A DNA stretch of 64,000 nt from CBDBJQ01 sp965206405 (GTDB lineage: Bacteria; Pseudomonadota; Alphaproteobacteria; UBA8366). The notes beneath the pieces were generated by a model. That model searched no databases and had not been told where the DNA came from. It saw only the letters and a list, made by a program, of their open reading frames with translations. The position numbers and the translations under genes were made by a program. Below are positions 16,701-25,243 of the stretch, in pieces (position 1 is the stretch's first letter; each line of letters starts with the position of its first letter). The stretch spans positions 2,356,001-2,420,000 of the forward strand of contig CBDBJQ010000006.1 in NCBI GenBank assembly GCA_965206405.1, given 5' to 3'.

Positions 16701-18338
16701 TTACATGTTGGGGTAATTGGGACCGCCTCCGCCTTCAGGAGTCACCCAGTTGATATTCTGGCCCGGATCCTTGATGTCGCAGGTCTTGCAGTGCACGCAG
16801 TTCTGGGCGTTGATCTGCAGACGCGGATTGGCACCGCCGTCATCGTACAGGATCTCGTAGACTCCCGCCGGACAATAGCGCTGCTCGGGCGCGTCATACT
16901 TGGCCAGATTGTGTGTAATCGGCACTTCCGCATTCTCAAGCACGAGATGCACCGGCTGGTCTTCCTCATGGTTGGTGCCCGAGAGCGAGACGCTGGTCAG
17001 CCTGTCGAAGCTCAGGACGCCATCAGGTTTGGGATAGTCGATCGGTTTTGAATCACAGGCCGGACGCAGGCTTTCGTGGTCGCGATGGCCGTGCCCCAGG
17101 GTCCAGGGCGCCCGGCCGCGCAGCAGCATTTGGTCGATGCCGGCGTTCAGGATTCCCGCGAGCAGCCCCCATTTGAACCCCGGACGCACGTTGCGTGCAG
17201 ATTTCAGTTCTTCGCCCACCCATGAGGCCCGGAGTGCGTCCTCATAGCCGGACAGTGTCTGCCCGCCCCCGGTGGCCGCGAACACCGCCTCGGCCGCCAG
17301 CATCCCCGATTTCATCGCCGTATGGGTGCCCTTGATCTTCGGTGCATTCAGCGTGCCCGCCTCGCAGCCAACGAGCACCCCGCCGGGGAACGCCATCCGC
17401 GGCAGGCTCTGGAACCCGCCCTCGTTGACCGCCCGGGCGCCATAGGCGATGCGGCGGCCACCCTCGAGATAACGGCGGATCTTCGGGTGCGTCTTGAAGC
17501 GCTGGAATTCCTCATAGGGGCTGAGATAGGGGTTCCGGTAATCGAGGCCGATGACGAAGCCGATGGCGATCTGCCGGTCCTCGAGATGATACAGAAACGA
17601 CCCACCGTAGGTCTCGCTGTCGAGCGGCCACCCGGCGCTGTGCACCACCAGTCCCGGCGTGTGGTTCTCTTCCGCCACCTCCCACAGCTCCTTGATGCCG
17701 AGCCCGTAGGTTTGCGGCTCGCAGTCCTCGCGCAAATCGAAACGCTCAAACAGCTGCTTGCCGAGATTACCCCGGCAACCTTCGGCAAAAACCGTGTGGC
17801 GGGCGTGCAGTTCCATGCCCGGGGTGTGGTTGGGGCCAGGCGTGCCGTCACGGGTAACGCCCATGTCGCCGGTCGCCACGCCGCGCACCGCGCCATTCTC
17901 GTCATAGAGCACCTCGGCGGCAGCGAAACCGGGAAAGATCTCAACCCCGAGCGCGGCTGCCTGCTCGCCCAGCCAGCGGCAAAGATTGCCAAGGCTGATG
18001 ATGTAGTTGCCGTGGTTGCGCATGGCCGGCAGTATCAGCGCGGTCGGCAGGGAGAATCCGCCCTTCTCGCTCAGGAACAGGAATTTCTCCTCGCTGACTG
18101 CTGTGCGGACCGGGCAATCCATGTCCCGCCAGTCCGGCAGCAGTTCGTCGAGGGCCCGTGGCTCGAGTACCGCACCCGAAAGGATGTGTGCGCCAACCTC
18201 CGAGCCCTTCTCGAGGATGCAAACCTCGATCTCGCTACCCTGCTCCGCCGCCAGCTGCTTCAGCCGGATTGCGGTCGCCAATCCCGCAGGCCCGGCACCG
18301 ACGATCACGACATCGACTTCCATGGATTCGCGTTCCAT
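16701..18338 (-). CDS. Electron transfer flavoprotein-ubiquinone oxidoreductase
   Basis: A 545-residue protein that passes electrons from reduced ETF (fatty-acid and amino-acid oxidation) to ubiquinone at the membrane. The start MERESMEVDVVIVG at 18338 is chosen because a GGAGGGAG ribosome binding site lies 5-6 bases upstream; a longer upstream reading has no support. FAD-binding GAGPAG is near residue 15. The C-terminal ferredoxin-like domain has the 4Fe-4S ligands in YCPAGVYEI and NCVHCKTCDIKDPGQNINW, and ends PEGGGGPNYPNM, the usual terminus of ETF-QO. Single gene, divergent from the exonuclease gene at 18528. Confidence 0.95.
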   Translation of the reverse strand: MERESMEVDVVIVGAGPAGLATAIRLKQLAAEQGSEIEVCILEKGSEVGAHILSGAVLEPRALDELLPDWRDMDCPVRTAVSEEKFLFLSEKGGFSLPTALILPAMRNHGNYIISLGNLCRWLGEQAAALGVEIFPGFAAAEVLYDENGAVRGVATGDMGVTRDGTPGPNHTPGMELHARHTVFAEGCRGNLGKQLFERFDLREDCEPQTYGLGIKELWEVAEENHTPGLVVHSAGWPLDSETYGGSFLYHLEDRQIAIGFVIGLDYRNPYLSPYEEFQRFKTHPKIRRYLEGGRRIAYGARAVNEGGFQSLPRMAFPGGVLVGCEAGTLNAPKIKGTHTAMKSGMLAAEAVFAATGGGQTLSGYEDALRASWVGEELKSARNVRPGFKWGLLAGILNAGIDQMLLRGRAPWTLGHGHRDHESLRPACDSKPIDYPKPDGVLSFDRLTSVSLSGTNHEEDQPVHLVLENAEVPITHNLAKYDAPEQRYCPAGVYEILYDDGGANPRLQINAQNCVHCKTCDIKDPGQNINWVTPEGGGGPNYPNM

Positions 18339-18527
18339 GCACACTCCCTCCGCACTGCTCGCCGGCAACAGATTGTTCGTTCCACTACCGACAAAATCCC
18401 GCTTTTGAGGCGGCCGGTCAATCGCCCCGGGCCACTTTGCGGCCACCTCCGGCCGCGCCGTTGTAAATACCGTGGCAGATGCCATTTTTCTGCCCTGCCA
18501 TAAGGGAATAAAAACAGACAGGGAATC

Positions 18528-19358
18528 ATGCTGACCGGCACCTTCACCCACCTCCCCGATATCGATCCTGACGCGGAACGAAACCTGTGGGAACAGGGAA
18601 TCCGCGACTGGGACGATCTCGAAGCCCACATCGCCGGCGCCGGTTCCGGATTCTCAGCCGATGCCGCAGCCGCCCTCCAGCAGCGCCTCGAGGATTCCCG
18701 CGAAGCCCTGGCCCAGGAAGACATCTGTTTCTTTGCCGGGTATATGCATCCGCGCGAGCACTACCGGATCGCGCTTACCTTCCCAAACAAAACCTGCTTT
18801 CTCGACATCGAGACCACGGGATTGAGCCCGCAAGACAGCGTGGTGACCGTGATCGGCATTGGCCGGACCGGAGGCTTCGACTGCTATATCAACGACGAGC
18901 GCAGCCCGCCGGACGAATGGCTCGAGGATGCCGGATGTCTCGTGACCTTCAATGGCGCCAGATTTGACGTTCCCTTCATTCGCGCGCACTACCCCGAACT
19001 TGCCCTGCCGCCAGCGCATACCGACCTGATGTGGATGGGATGGCGGGTTGCACTAAAAGGCGGCCAGAAGATCCTCGAGAAGCAGACCGGTTTCCGCCGA
19101 CCGCCGAAGATCCAGGGGGTTGAAGGCAGGGCCGCGGTACTGCTCTGGGAGAGCCATGTCGACGGTGATCCGGACGCGCTGGAGACCCTGCTTCGCTACA
19201 ACGAGAGCGATATCGCCGGCATGCAGTTCATCTTTCCCCGAATCGTCGACCGGATGGTGGAAACAGGTATCCTTCCCAGTTTCCTGTTGCCGACCTCCCA
19301 GCCTTGGTGGGAAACGGTCGAGACCGATTCCGGACGTGCGGCGGAAAATCTTTTCTAA
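18528..19358 (+). CDS. RNase H-fold DEDD 3'-5' exonuclease-like protein (YprB-type)
   Basis: A 276-residue protein with a DnaQ-like nuclease domain. Asp93 and Glu95 are in CFLDIETTGLS (motif I), an Asp is in TFNGARFDVPFIRAHYP (motif II), and an Asp is in YNESDIAGM (motif III). This pattern fits the ribonuclease-H-like YprB domain. The first 85 residues form a helical extension containing a putative DNA-binding helix-hairpin-like region (GIRDWDDLEAH). It would cut 3' ends of DNA or RNA; the natural substrate is unknown. It lies alone, 140 bases before the uracil-DNA glycosylase gene, so a repair role is suggested by context only. Confidence 0.8.
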   Translation: MLTGTFTHLPDIDPDAERNLWEQGIRDWDDLEAHIAGAGSGFSADAAAALQQRLEDSREALAQEDICFFAGYMHPREHYRIALTFPNKTCFLDIETTGLSPQDSVVTVIGIGRTGGFDCYINDERSPPDEWLEDAGCLVTFNGARFDVPFIRAHYPELALPPAHTDLMWMGWRVALKGGQKILEKQTGFRRPPKIQGVEGRAAVLLWESHVDGDPDALETLLRYNESDIAGMQFIFPRIVDRMVETGILPSFLLPTSQPWWETVETDSGRAAENLF

Positions 19359-19515
19359 CACCCAACTGTAAGGCAGCCTCCGATCGACCATGATTCGGTA
19401 TTGAGAAAGCGCACCGTCCGGGTCATCATCGCATCTTCCGTATCGCATCTTCCGTGTCCGGACGCGAAGCCGGAGAAAACAATTTATCGACGATGCGATG
19501 ATGGGCGATGCGACG

Positions 19516-20418
19516 ATGAGTGACTCTCCGTCCAACATGACCCCGGAAGAGGCCCTGGAAGCCTTGCGCTGGCAAGTCGATATGGGCATCGATGAAGCCA
19601 TCAGCGATGTCCCGGTAAACCGCTATAGCCCCGCACCGTTTTCCGGTGAAGCGCAACCGGCCGCAAAGCCGGAGCCAGCAGCGTCGCCGGTTGCCGCGCC
19701 TGCATCCGAACCAAGGGCCATCTCCGAACCGGCACCTATCACCACACCCGTATCGCAACCGGCACAGGCGCGGCCCGAACCGGAAAACCAGCCGCTGGTA
19801 CCGGCAGACGGCGCCCGCGAGGCGATTGCCGCCGCCGAGGGCGTCAACAGCATCGAGGAACTGCGCCAGCGCGTCGAAGCGTTCAACGGCTGTGCGCTCA
19901 AGCTAACCGCCACCAACACCGTGTTCGCCGACGGCAACCCCTCGGCGCCGCTGATGCTGATCGGCGAGGCGCCCGGCATCGACGAGGACCGGCAGGGCCT
20001 TCCCTTCGTCGGAGCCAGCGGTCAGCTGCTCGACCGCATCCTGGCCGCGATCGGCTGTGACCGGAGCAATGTCTACATCTCGAACATCCTGTTCTGGCGG
20101 CCGCCGGGCAACCGGACCCCGACACCGGCCGAGACCGCATCCTGCCTGCCCTTTGTACAACGGCATATCGAACTGGCGGCGCCAAAGGTTTTGGTTTTTC
20201 TCGGTGGTAGCTCGGCCAAAACCATGCTCGACCGGCACGATGTCGGCATCATGAAACTGCGCGGCCAGTGGTACGACTACACCAGCTCCGGGCTGTCGGC
20301 GCCGATCCCGGCCATGCCGACCTTCCACCCCGCCTTCCTGTTGCGGCGGGCGGGACAGAAACGGGAAGTCTGGAAGGATTTTCTCGCCGTCGAGGCAAAG
20401 CTGAAGGCACTCTCATGA
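19516..20418 (+). CDS. Uracil-DNA glycosylase, family 4-like
   Basis: About 300 residues from ATG-19516; an ATG at 19498 would add six residues, and neither has a clear ribosome binding site. The catalytic loop GEAPGIDEDRQGLPFVG is at 150-166. The DNA-intercalation/water motif is near the end in MPTFHPAFLLRR. Conserved cysteines in FNGCALK (126) and ETASCLPF fit iron-sulphur-binding family 4/5 enzymes. It removes uracil from DNA made by cytosine deamination. Residues about 40-95 are a Pro/Ala/Glu-rich, disordered linker joining a short helical N-terminus to the catalytic domain. The stop overlaps the start of the lytic transglycosylase gene (ATGA). Confidence 0.9.
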   Translation: MSDSPSNMTPEEALEALRWQVDMGIDEAISDVPVNRYSPAPFSGEAQPAAKPEPAASPVAAPASEPRAISEPAPITTPVSQPAQARPEPENQPLVPADGAREAIAAAEGVNSIEELRQRVEAFNGCALKLTATNTVFADGNPSAPLMLIGEAPGIDEDRQGLPFVGASGQLLDRILAAIGCDRSNVYISNILFWRPPGNRTPTPAETASCLPFVQRHIELAAPKVLVFLGGSSAKTMLDRHDVGIMKLRGQWYDYTSSGLSAPIPAMPTFHPAFLLRRAGQKREVWKDFLAVEAKLKALS

Positions 20419-22256
20419 CCGGAATCCCAGTCCTTCGACCAGGTCCGCCGCACTCCGGTGCGCGCGGCATCCTATTTGCCATACTGCTTGCCGCCGGGGT
20501 CACGGCCGGACTCGCTGGCGGGATGACTGCCGGGGCGGGTGCCGCCAGGGCGACTTCAACCTCTCCAGAGACTGCTCTTCCCGCGGTGCTGTCGGCGGCC
20601 GATGCCGATCGCTATCACCGGATCTTCGCCTACCAGGACACCGGGCGCTGGAAGGAAGCCAGGGCGCTTGTCCAAAAGCTCGAAAACAAGATCCTGGTCG
20701 GGCATGTTCTCTTCCAGCGCTACATGTACCCTGATTCACGGAAATACCGGGCCAAATACAACGAACTCAAAGGCTGGCTAGGTAAATACGCCGACCACCC
20801 AAGGGCGAAACAGGTCTGGAAGCTGGCCCGCCGGCGCGGGCCGAATAGTGGGTTGCAACGACCGCAACCGCCACGGGGGCTCGGCCTCGCCGTTCGGGCC
20901 GGCAATGACGCGCTTGCGGCCAAGGTCCGCCGGAGCCGGCGCCTGACCCAGATCGAAATCAGGGTCAGGAGCATGGTCTACAGGGAGCGCCCGACCCAGG
21001 CCCTCAACTACATCCGCAAGCATCGGAAAAAGATCCGGCCCCTCACCTACGACCGAGCCCGTGCCGTCATCGTGCGCGGCTATTACCACGCAGAGAAAGA
21101 TCGGGCGGCGCTTGCCATCGCGGCAACGGCGATCCGGCGGTCCGGCCTGGCCGTGTCTTCGGCCTTCTGGTGGGGCGGTCTCGCCGCCTGGCGAAGCAAC
21201 AATTACGCGCTTGCGGCGCGGTATTTCAAGGATCTTGCGGAGGCCAGCGAGACGTCATCCTGGCTGCGATCGGCTGCCGCCTACTGGGCCGCACGTGCGT
21301 ATCTGCGCAACCACAAACCCGACCGCGTCAACGCAATGTTGCGCCTCGCGGCGGCCAAACCAAGGACCTTCTATGGCATCCTGGCGTTGCGCACGCTTGG
21401 CGAAAAACCGGTTTTCAACTGGACATTGCCGGAGCTGAAAGGGGAGCAGATACGTATGCTCTTGGGTCTGCCGGCGGTACAACGGGCGCTGGCGCTGCTG
21501 GAGGCGGGCCGGTACCGATGGGCCGAGGCGGAACTTGTCCAGCTTGTCGGTTCCGCCGGATCGAAGCTGAAGGCGGCGCTGCTCGCCCTTGCGGTACACA
21601 ACGAGATCGCCGGATTGCAATACCGGATCGCACTTCGCTCCGGAGCAACAAAACCGGCGAGCGACGCCACCCTCTACCCAGTCCCGCATTGGCAGCCGAA
21701 GGGCGGTTTCACCATCGACCGCGCCCTTGTCTACGCGTTGATCCGCCAGGAATCAGCGTTCAAGACCAATGCCCGGAGCCATGCCGGTGCCTGCGGCGTC
21801 ATGCAGTTGTTGCCGAGCAGCGCCCATTTCATTGCCGGCAAGCGCATGCCGAGAAGCCAACGTAACTGCAGGGCCTTGTCGCTGATGGAGCCGGAAGCCA
21901 ACATGCAGCTTGGCCAGAAATACTTGCATCACCTGTTCAAGTTCCCAGGTGTCGAGAGCAACCTTCTCTACACCATTATCGCCTACAATGGCGGCCCCGG
22001 GAATCTGCGGCGCTGGCGCAAGCGCACCGATTATCAGAACGATCCGCTGCTATTCATCGAGAGCGTCCCGGCCCGCGAATCACGCAACCATGTCGAACGG
22101 GTGCTGACCAATCTCTGGATTTATCGCTATCGCCTCGCTGAACCGGCGCCGTCGCTGGACACGCTGGCTGCCGGAGGTTGGCCGGTCTACGAGAGTGTCG
22201 GCGGCACCACGGCGATACGTGATGAAGCCAACGGAAAGTCGGGCCGTGCCAATTGA
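20415..22256 (+). CDS. Soluble lytic murein transglycosylase
   Basis: A 613-residue exported enzyme that cleaves the glycan strands of peptidoglycan to 1,6-anhydro ends. The start at 20415 overlaps the glycosylase stop by ATGA. A signal peptide spans about residues 15-45 (AILLAAGVTAGLAGG, cleavage near AARA). The middle is an alpha-helical superhelical domain. The catalytic SLT domain begins near 435 with ALIRQESAFKTNARSHAG; Glu446 is the catalytic acid. It continues with GVMQLLPSSA and IIAYNGGPGNLRRW. The gene overlaps the start of moaB. Confidence 0.92.
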   Translation: MTGIPVLRPGPPHSGARGILFAILLAAGVTAGLAGGMTAGAGAARATSTSPETALPAVLSAADADRYHRIFAYQDTGRWKEARALVQKLENKILVGHVLFQRYMYPDSRKYRAKYNELKGWLGKYADHPRAKQVWKLARRRGPNSGLQRPQPPRGLGLAVRAGNDALAAKVRRSRRLTQIEIRVRSMVYRERPTQALNYIRKHRKKIRPLTYDRARAVIVRGYYHAEKDRAALAIAATAIRRSGLAVSSAFWWGGLAAWRSNNYALAARYFKDLAEASETSSWLRSAAAYWAARAYLRNHKPDRVNAMLRLAAAKPRTFYGILALRTLGEKPVFNWTLPELKGEQIRMLLGLPAVQRALALLEAGRYRWAEAELVQLVGSAGSKLKAALLALAVHNEIAGLQYRIALRSGATKPASDATLYPVPHWQPKGGFTIDRALVYALIRQESAFKTNARSHAGACGVMQLLPSSAHFIAGKRMPRSQRNCRALSLMEPEANMQLGQKYLHHLFKFPGVESNLLYTIIAYNGGPGNLRRWRKRTDYQNDPLLFIESVPARESRNHVERVLTNLWIYRYRLAEPAPSLDTLAAGGWPVYESVGGTTAIRDEANGKSGRAN

Positions 22257-22773
22257 CGAAAGCGCCGTGTTTGCGCCCGTCGCCATCGCTGTGCTCACGG
22301 TCTCCGACACGCGCACGGCCGAGACCGATCGCTCCGGTGATATCCTCGTCGAATATCTCGAGGGCGACGGCCACACGCTTGCCGGACGCGCCATCGTCCC
22401 CGACGAGGTGGACGCGATCATCGCCATTCTCGAAGGCTGGATTGACGACCCCGCCATCGACGCAGTGATCGCCACCGGCGGCACCGGTGTGACCGGCCGC
22501 GATGTCACGCCGGAAGCCTTTGAGCGCATCCAGGACAAGGAAATCCCTGGTTTTGGCGAGCTGTTCCGGTGGGTCAGCTATTCCAAGATCGGCAGTTCCA
22601 CGGTCCAGAGCCGTGCCATGGGCAGTGTTGCCCGGGGCACCTATCTGTTTGCCCTGCCGGGCTCGACCGGCGCCTGCCGGGACGGATGGAACGAGATCCT
22701 GCACTACCAGCTCGATATCCGTTTCCGGCCGTGCAATTTCGTCGAGCTGATGCCCCGCCTCCAGGAGCGCTGA
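22222..22773 (+). CDS. moaB: Molybdenum cofactor biosynthesis protein B
   Basis: A 183-residue protein of the MogA/MoaB family. It has the motif AVLTVSDTRTAETDRSG at the N-terminus, GGTGVTGRDVTPEAF near residues 86-100, and ALPGSTGACRDGWNEIL near 150-166. The family binds molybdopterin, and MogA members adenylylate it before metal insertion; MoaB versus MogA cannot be separated with certainty. The start at 22222 lies within the end of the transglycosylase gene; a GTG at 22246 is another option. Immediately downstream (22799) an IS1380-type end begins. Confidence 0.9.
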   Translation: MKPTESRAVPIDESAVFAPVAIAVLTVSDTRTAETDRSGDILVEYLEGDGHTLAGRAIVPDEVDAIIAILEGWIDDPAIDAVIATGGTGVTGRDVTPEAFERIQDKEIPGFGELFRWVSYSKIGSSTVQSRAMGSVARGTYLFALPGSTGACRDGWNEILHYQLDIRFRPCNFVELMPRLQER

Positions 22774-22798
22774 CGGCAGCACTTGTTGCTTCAGGGCG

Positions 22799-22828
22799 CT
22801 AGCCTGAATATTTCATGAAGACGTCCGG
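22799..22828 (-). mobile_element. IS1380-type right end (about 30 bp)
   Basis: CTAGCCTGAATATTTCATGAAGACGTCCGG matches the right terminus of the intact IS1380 element at 51330-52978 read on the opposite strand, except for one or two bases. The sequence then diverges. The matching left end is at 25180-25238, so the Rpn/istB/res segment is bounded by the two ends of one decayed element. Confidence 0.8.
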
Positions 22829-22881
22829 CCGCCTTCAGGCCGTACTATCGCGTTGGAAACACGGTGACGAAGGGATAACCA

Positions 22882-23946
22882 GTGACAAGCGAAGATGAGG
22901 ACACGACCCTACCGGTAAAGCCGACCCATGATGCGCTGTTCCGCGCCATCATTGACGACAAGGACCGCGCGGCAGCCCTTTTGCGCGATTACCTGCCGGA
23001 GCGGATCAGCGCGCAGATGGCGGACACACCGCCCAAGCGCGTTGCGGGCAGCTTTGTCGACGAGGATGCCCACCTGAAGCACAGCGACGGGCTGTTCGAG
23101 ATCACGCTGAAGGGCGGACGCCCGGCCCTGGCCTACGTGCTTTTGGAACACAAATCGGTTTCAGAACCGGCAACCCCCTTGCAAATCCTTGGATATATGC
23201 TGCGGATATGGCTTCGCTACGGCGATGGACAGGCGGCAAGGTTGCGCGCCCTGCCGGTGATCGTGCCGCTGGTGTTCTACCATGGGAGCCATTCCTGGAA
23301 TGTGCCGCGGGTGTTCGGCGAGATGTTTGATGCGGGTGAGGATATGGCGCGCTATGTGCCGTCGTTCACTTACGAGATCCATGATCTCGGCAATATCCCG
23401 ATGGAAGAGCTGTCGCATGATCCTGACGTGATGGCAGGCCTGGCTGTGCTCAAATTCGTGAAGCACCGCTCCGGTATGACGCGCGAACATCTGGAGGAGA
23501 TACTGCGGCCGCTGTCGTTTAAGACGAATTTTGCCGGTATCGTTCTGCGCTATTTTGTGGCACGATACGAATGGACGCAACCGGACATGGAGGCGGCCCT
23601 GGACGGAATAGACGATGAAGGAGGCAAAGCGCTGATGGGAACACTCGCAGAAACATGGAAAAAAGAAGGCGAAGCCAGAGGCGAAGCCAAGGGGCTTGCC
23701 GCCGGGGAAGCGCTTGGCCGTGAAAAAGGGCTTGCGGAAGGTGAAGCCAAAGGGCTTGCGGAAGGTGAAGTCAAAGGTGAGGCCAAATTGCTGATGCACC
23801 TGCTGGTAAAGCGGTTTGGCCCCCTGCCCGAGCCCGTGATCGCACAGATCGCGGCGGGAAGCATTGATGATCTGGATCGCTGGGTGGACCGGGTGCTTGA
23901 TGCCGCTGATCTGGCGGCCGTGTTCGGGGAACGAAGGGATCACTGA
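22882..23946 (+). CDS. Rpn family recombination-promoting nuclease/putative transposase
   Basis: A 354-residue protein, GTG start with an AAGGGA ribosome binding site. The N-terminal domain is a PD-(D/E)xK nuclease: THDALFRAIIDDKD (15-28), Asp69 in HSDGLFEI and Glu89-x-Lys91 in LLEHKSV. It is followed by the family stretch PLQILGYMLRIW. Rpn proteins nick DNA and stimulate RecA-independent recombination. The C-terminal half has a repetitive Lys-Gly-Leu-Ala-Glu-Gly-Glu-Ala stretch (about 266-296) and a conserved end LLKRFGPLP-type helix (LLVKRFGPLPEPV). Variable repeats there are usual for the family. It lies inside a segment bounded by IS1380 ends, next to an IS21 fragment, so it was probably acquired with mobile DNA. 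Confidence 0.9.
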   Translation: MTSEDEDTTLPVKPTHDALFRAIIDDKDRAAALLRDYLPERISAQMADTPPKRVAGSFVDEDAHLKHSDGLFEITLKGGRPALAYVLLEHKSVSEPATPLQILGYMLRIWLRYGDGQAARLRALPVIVPLVFYHGSHSWNVPRVFGEMFDAGEDMARYVPSFTYEIHDLGNIPMEELSHDPDVMAGLAVLKFVKHRSGMTREHLEEILRPLSFKTNFAGIVLRYFVARYEWTQPDMEAALDGIDDEGGKALMGTLAETWKKEGEARGEAKGLAAGEALGREKGLAEGEAKGLAEGEVKGEAKLLMHLLVKRFGPLPEPVIAQIAAGSIDDLDRWVDRVLDAADLAAVFGERRDH

Positions 23947-23951
23947 GGGTT

Positions 23952-24175
23952 TGAAGCGACGATCCATGCTCATCACAGCCAACCAGCCCTTCGGAGAATG
24001 GAATGCAATCTTCCCCGATCCGGCAATGACGCTGGCAGCCGTCGACAGGCTCGTCCACCACGCGACAATCTTCGAGATGAACGTGGAAAGCTACCGGCGC
24101 AAAGCCGCTGAACCCGCCAACGGCCCCGGCCGCCAGGTTCAAAGAGCAACACCGGCAAACATCAAACCAGATTGA
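23952..24175 (+). pseudogene. istB: IS21-family helper ATPase IstB, C-terminal remnant
   Basis: The frame reads KRRSMLITANQPFGEW, IFPDPAMTLAAVDRLVHHA and TIFEMNVESYRRKAAEP, the well-conserved C-terminus of IstB. The ATPase core and istA are missing. The join to the preceding Rpn gene is within a few bases of the Rpn stop. The remnant is followed by the IS21 right-end repeats. Confidence 0.85.
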
Positions 24176-24306
24176 CGCTCTGCGACAATCAAAACCCACA
24201 AAAACCTTGATTGTGGCGGAAAAGCCCGCCACCATCACAAACGTCGCGACCAAGGATTCTCATCCTGATTGACGCGCACCTCTCACCCGGATTGTCGCGC
24301 TACACA
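24176..24306 (+). mobile_element. IS21-family right end
   Basis: After the IstB stop, motifs CTGCGACAATC, ATTGACGCGCACC and GGATTGTCGCGCTACACA recur, as in the multiple terminal repeats of IS21 elements. The end at about 24306 reads TGTGTAGCGCGACAATC on the other strand. The same sequence, inverted, occurs at 55211-55295. Confidence 0.75.
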
Positions 24307-24317
24307 TGCAGCGCGGC

Positions 24318-24848
24318 CCTAGAAAATATCCGCAAGGTGCCGTAGCGCCAGAACCTGCCTTTGTCGGAAAGCCCAAGCGCTTTCATCGATCAAAATGGCC
24401 GACCGAAGCCAGCCAGCGACAAACCCGGCGCGGCCATCAACCTCAATATCGAGATGGAGACCGGCACGGGCAGGACCTGTCGTTATATCAAGTCCATTTT
24501 CGAGATGAACAGGCTCTATGGCTGGTCCAGGTTCATCATCATGGTGCCGTATCATGGTGCTGTCGATCGCCATCCGCGAAGGCGTGGCCAAGTCGCTGGA
24601 GATGAAGTCGCTGGAGATGACGGCCGGGCATTTCGTTGAAGGCTACGGCAAGAAGGCGCGGTTCTTCATCTACAACTCCAGGAGACTGCACGAGCTGGAG
24701 AGCTTTTCTTCTGACGCGGGGATCAACGTAATGGTGATCAACGTGCAGGCCTTCAATGGGACGGGTGCCGACAATCGCCGTATCCATGAAGAGCTGGACG
24801 ACTTCCAATCACGCCGCCCCATCGATGTGATCGCCAGGAACCGGCCGG
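24318..24848 (+). pseudogene. Type III restriction enzyme Res subunit remnant
   Basis: Pieces read LENIRKV, a stop, then RQNLPLSESPSA, NLNIEMETGTGRTCRYIKSI, MNRLYGWSRFIIMVP, a frame change, then SIAIREGVAKSLEM, TAGHFVEGYGKKARFFIYNS, RRLHELESFSSDAGINVMVI, NVQAFN and EELDDFQSRRPIDVI. This is the helicase core of type III restriction subunits, with Walker A METGTGRT (the usual Lys replaced by Arg). A 13-base duplication (ATCATGGTGC repeated, 24536-24562) causes the frameshift, and a 15-base duplication (AAGTCGCTGGAGATG, 24591-24620) adds MKSLE. The fragment ends where IS1380 sequence begins at 24849. Confidence 0.85.
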
Positions 24849-25238
24849 GCCTGGTCGTGGCGCAGGGCATCGTGGTCGTTCAGGTCCCCGTAACCCAGGG
24901 GCAGGCTGTAGATCCGTTGCCGCAGCATATCCCGCAAACTGTGCTCAACCTTGCCCGCCTGCCGGTCGTCGGGCAGCCGTCGGGCAGCCGTCGGGCAAGC
25001 GATGCCGTCAATCCCGGCAGGTGATCCGCCCCGCATAGCAGCAAAACGCCGCCGTTGCCCGTCACATGACCTCCATCGAAGCCGGTGGCTACCCGGCGTT
25101 TACGACAGGCTGGAAATTCCAGCTGATCGGGGGTACAATCTGTCACCGCTGAATCCTTGCGCTTGATCATTTCAAGTAACTGAATCATAACACGAATACG
25201 GGATCTAGCGGTGCCTGTTCATGAAATATTCGGGTTAG
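24849..25238 (-). mobile_element. IS1380-family element, left-end fragment with truncated transposase
   Basis: From the left terminus at 25238 (TAACCCGAATATTTCATGAAC on the minus strand) through a transposase start at 25188 (MIQLLEMIKRKD), the sequence follows the intact element at 51330. A short duplication in the CGTCGGGCAGC region (about 24966-24990) shifts the frame, and the copy ends at about codon 115 of 456. Fused at 24849 to the Res remnant. It ends 6 bases from the stop of the glycosyltransferase-like gene. Confidence 0.9.
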
Positions 25239-25243
25239 CTGTC

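Noticed and set aside
17322..18503. A 393-codon plus-strand frame opposite ETF-ubiquinone oxidoreductase
   Set aside because: The opposite strand encodes ETF-QO with FAD and 4Fe-4S motifs; the frame is a composition artefact.
23771..24253. A 160-codon minus-strand frame opposite the IstB remnant
   Set aside because: The plus strand encodes the conserved IstB C-terminus; the minus-strand frame is a shadow.
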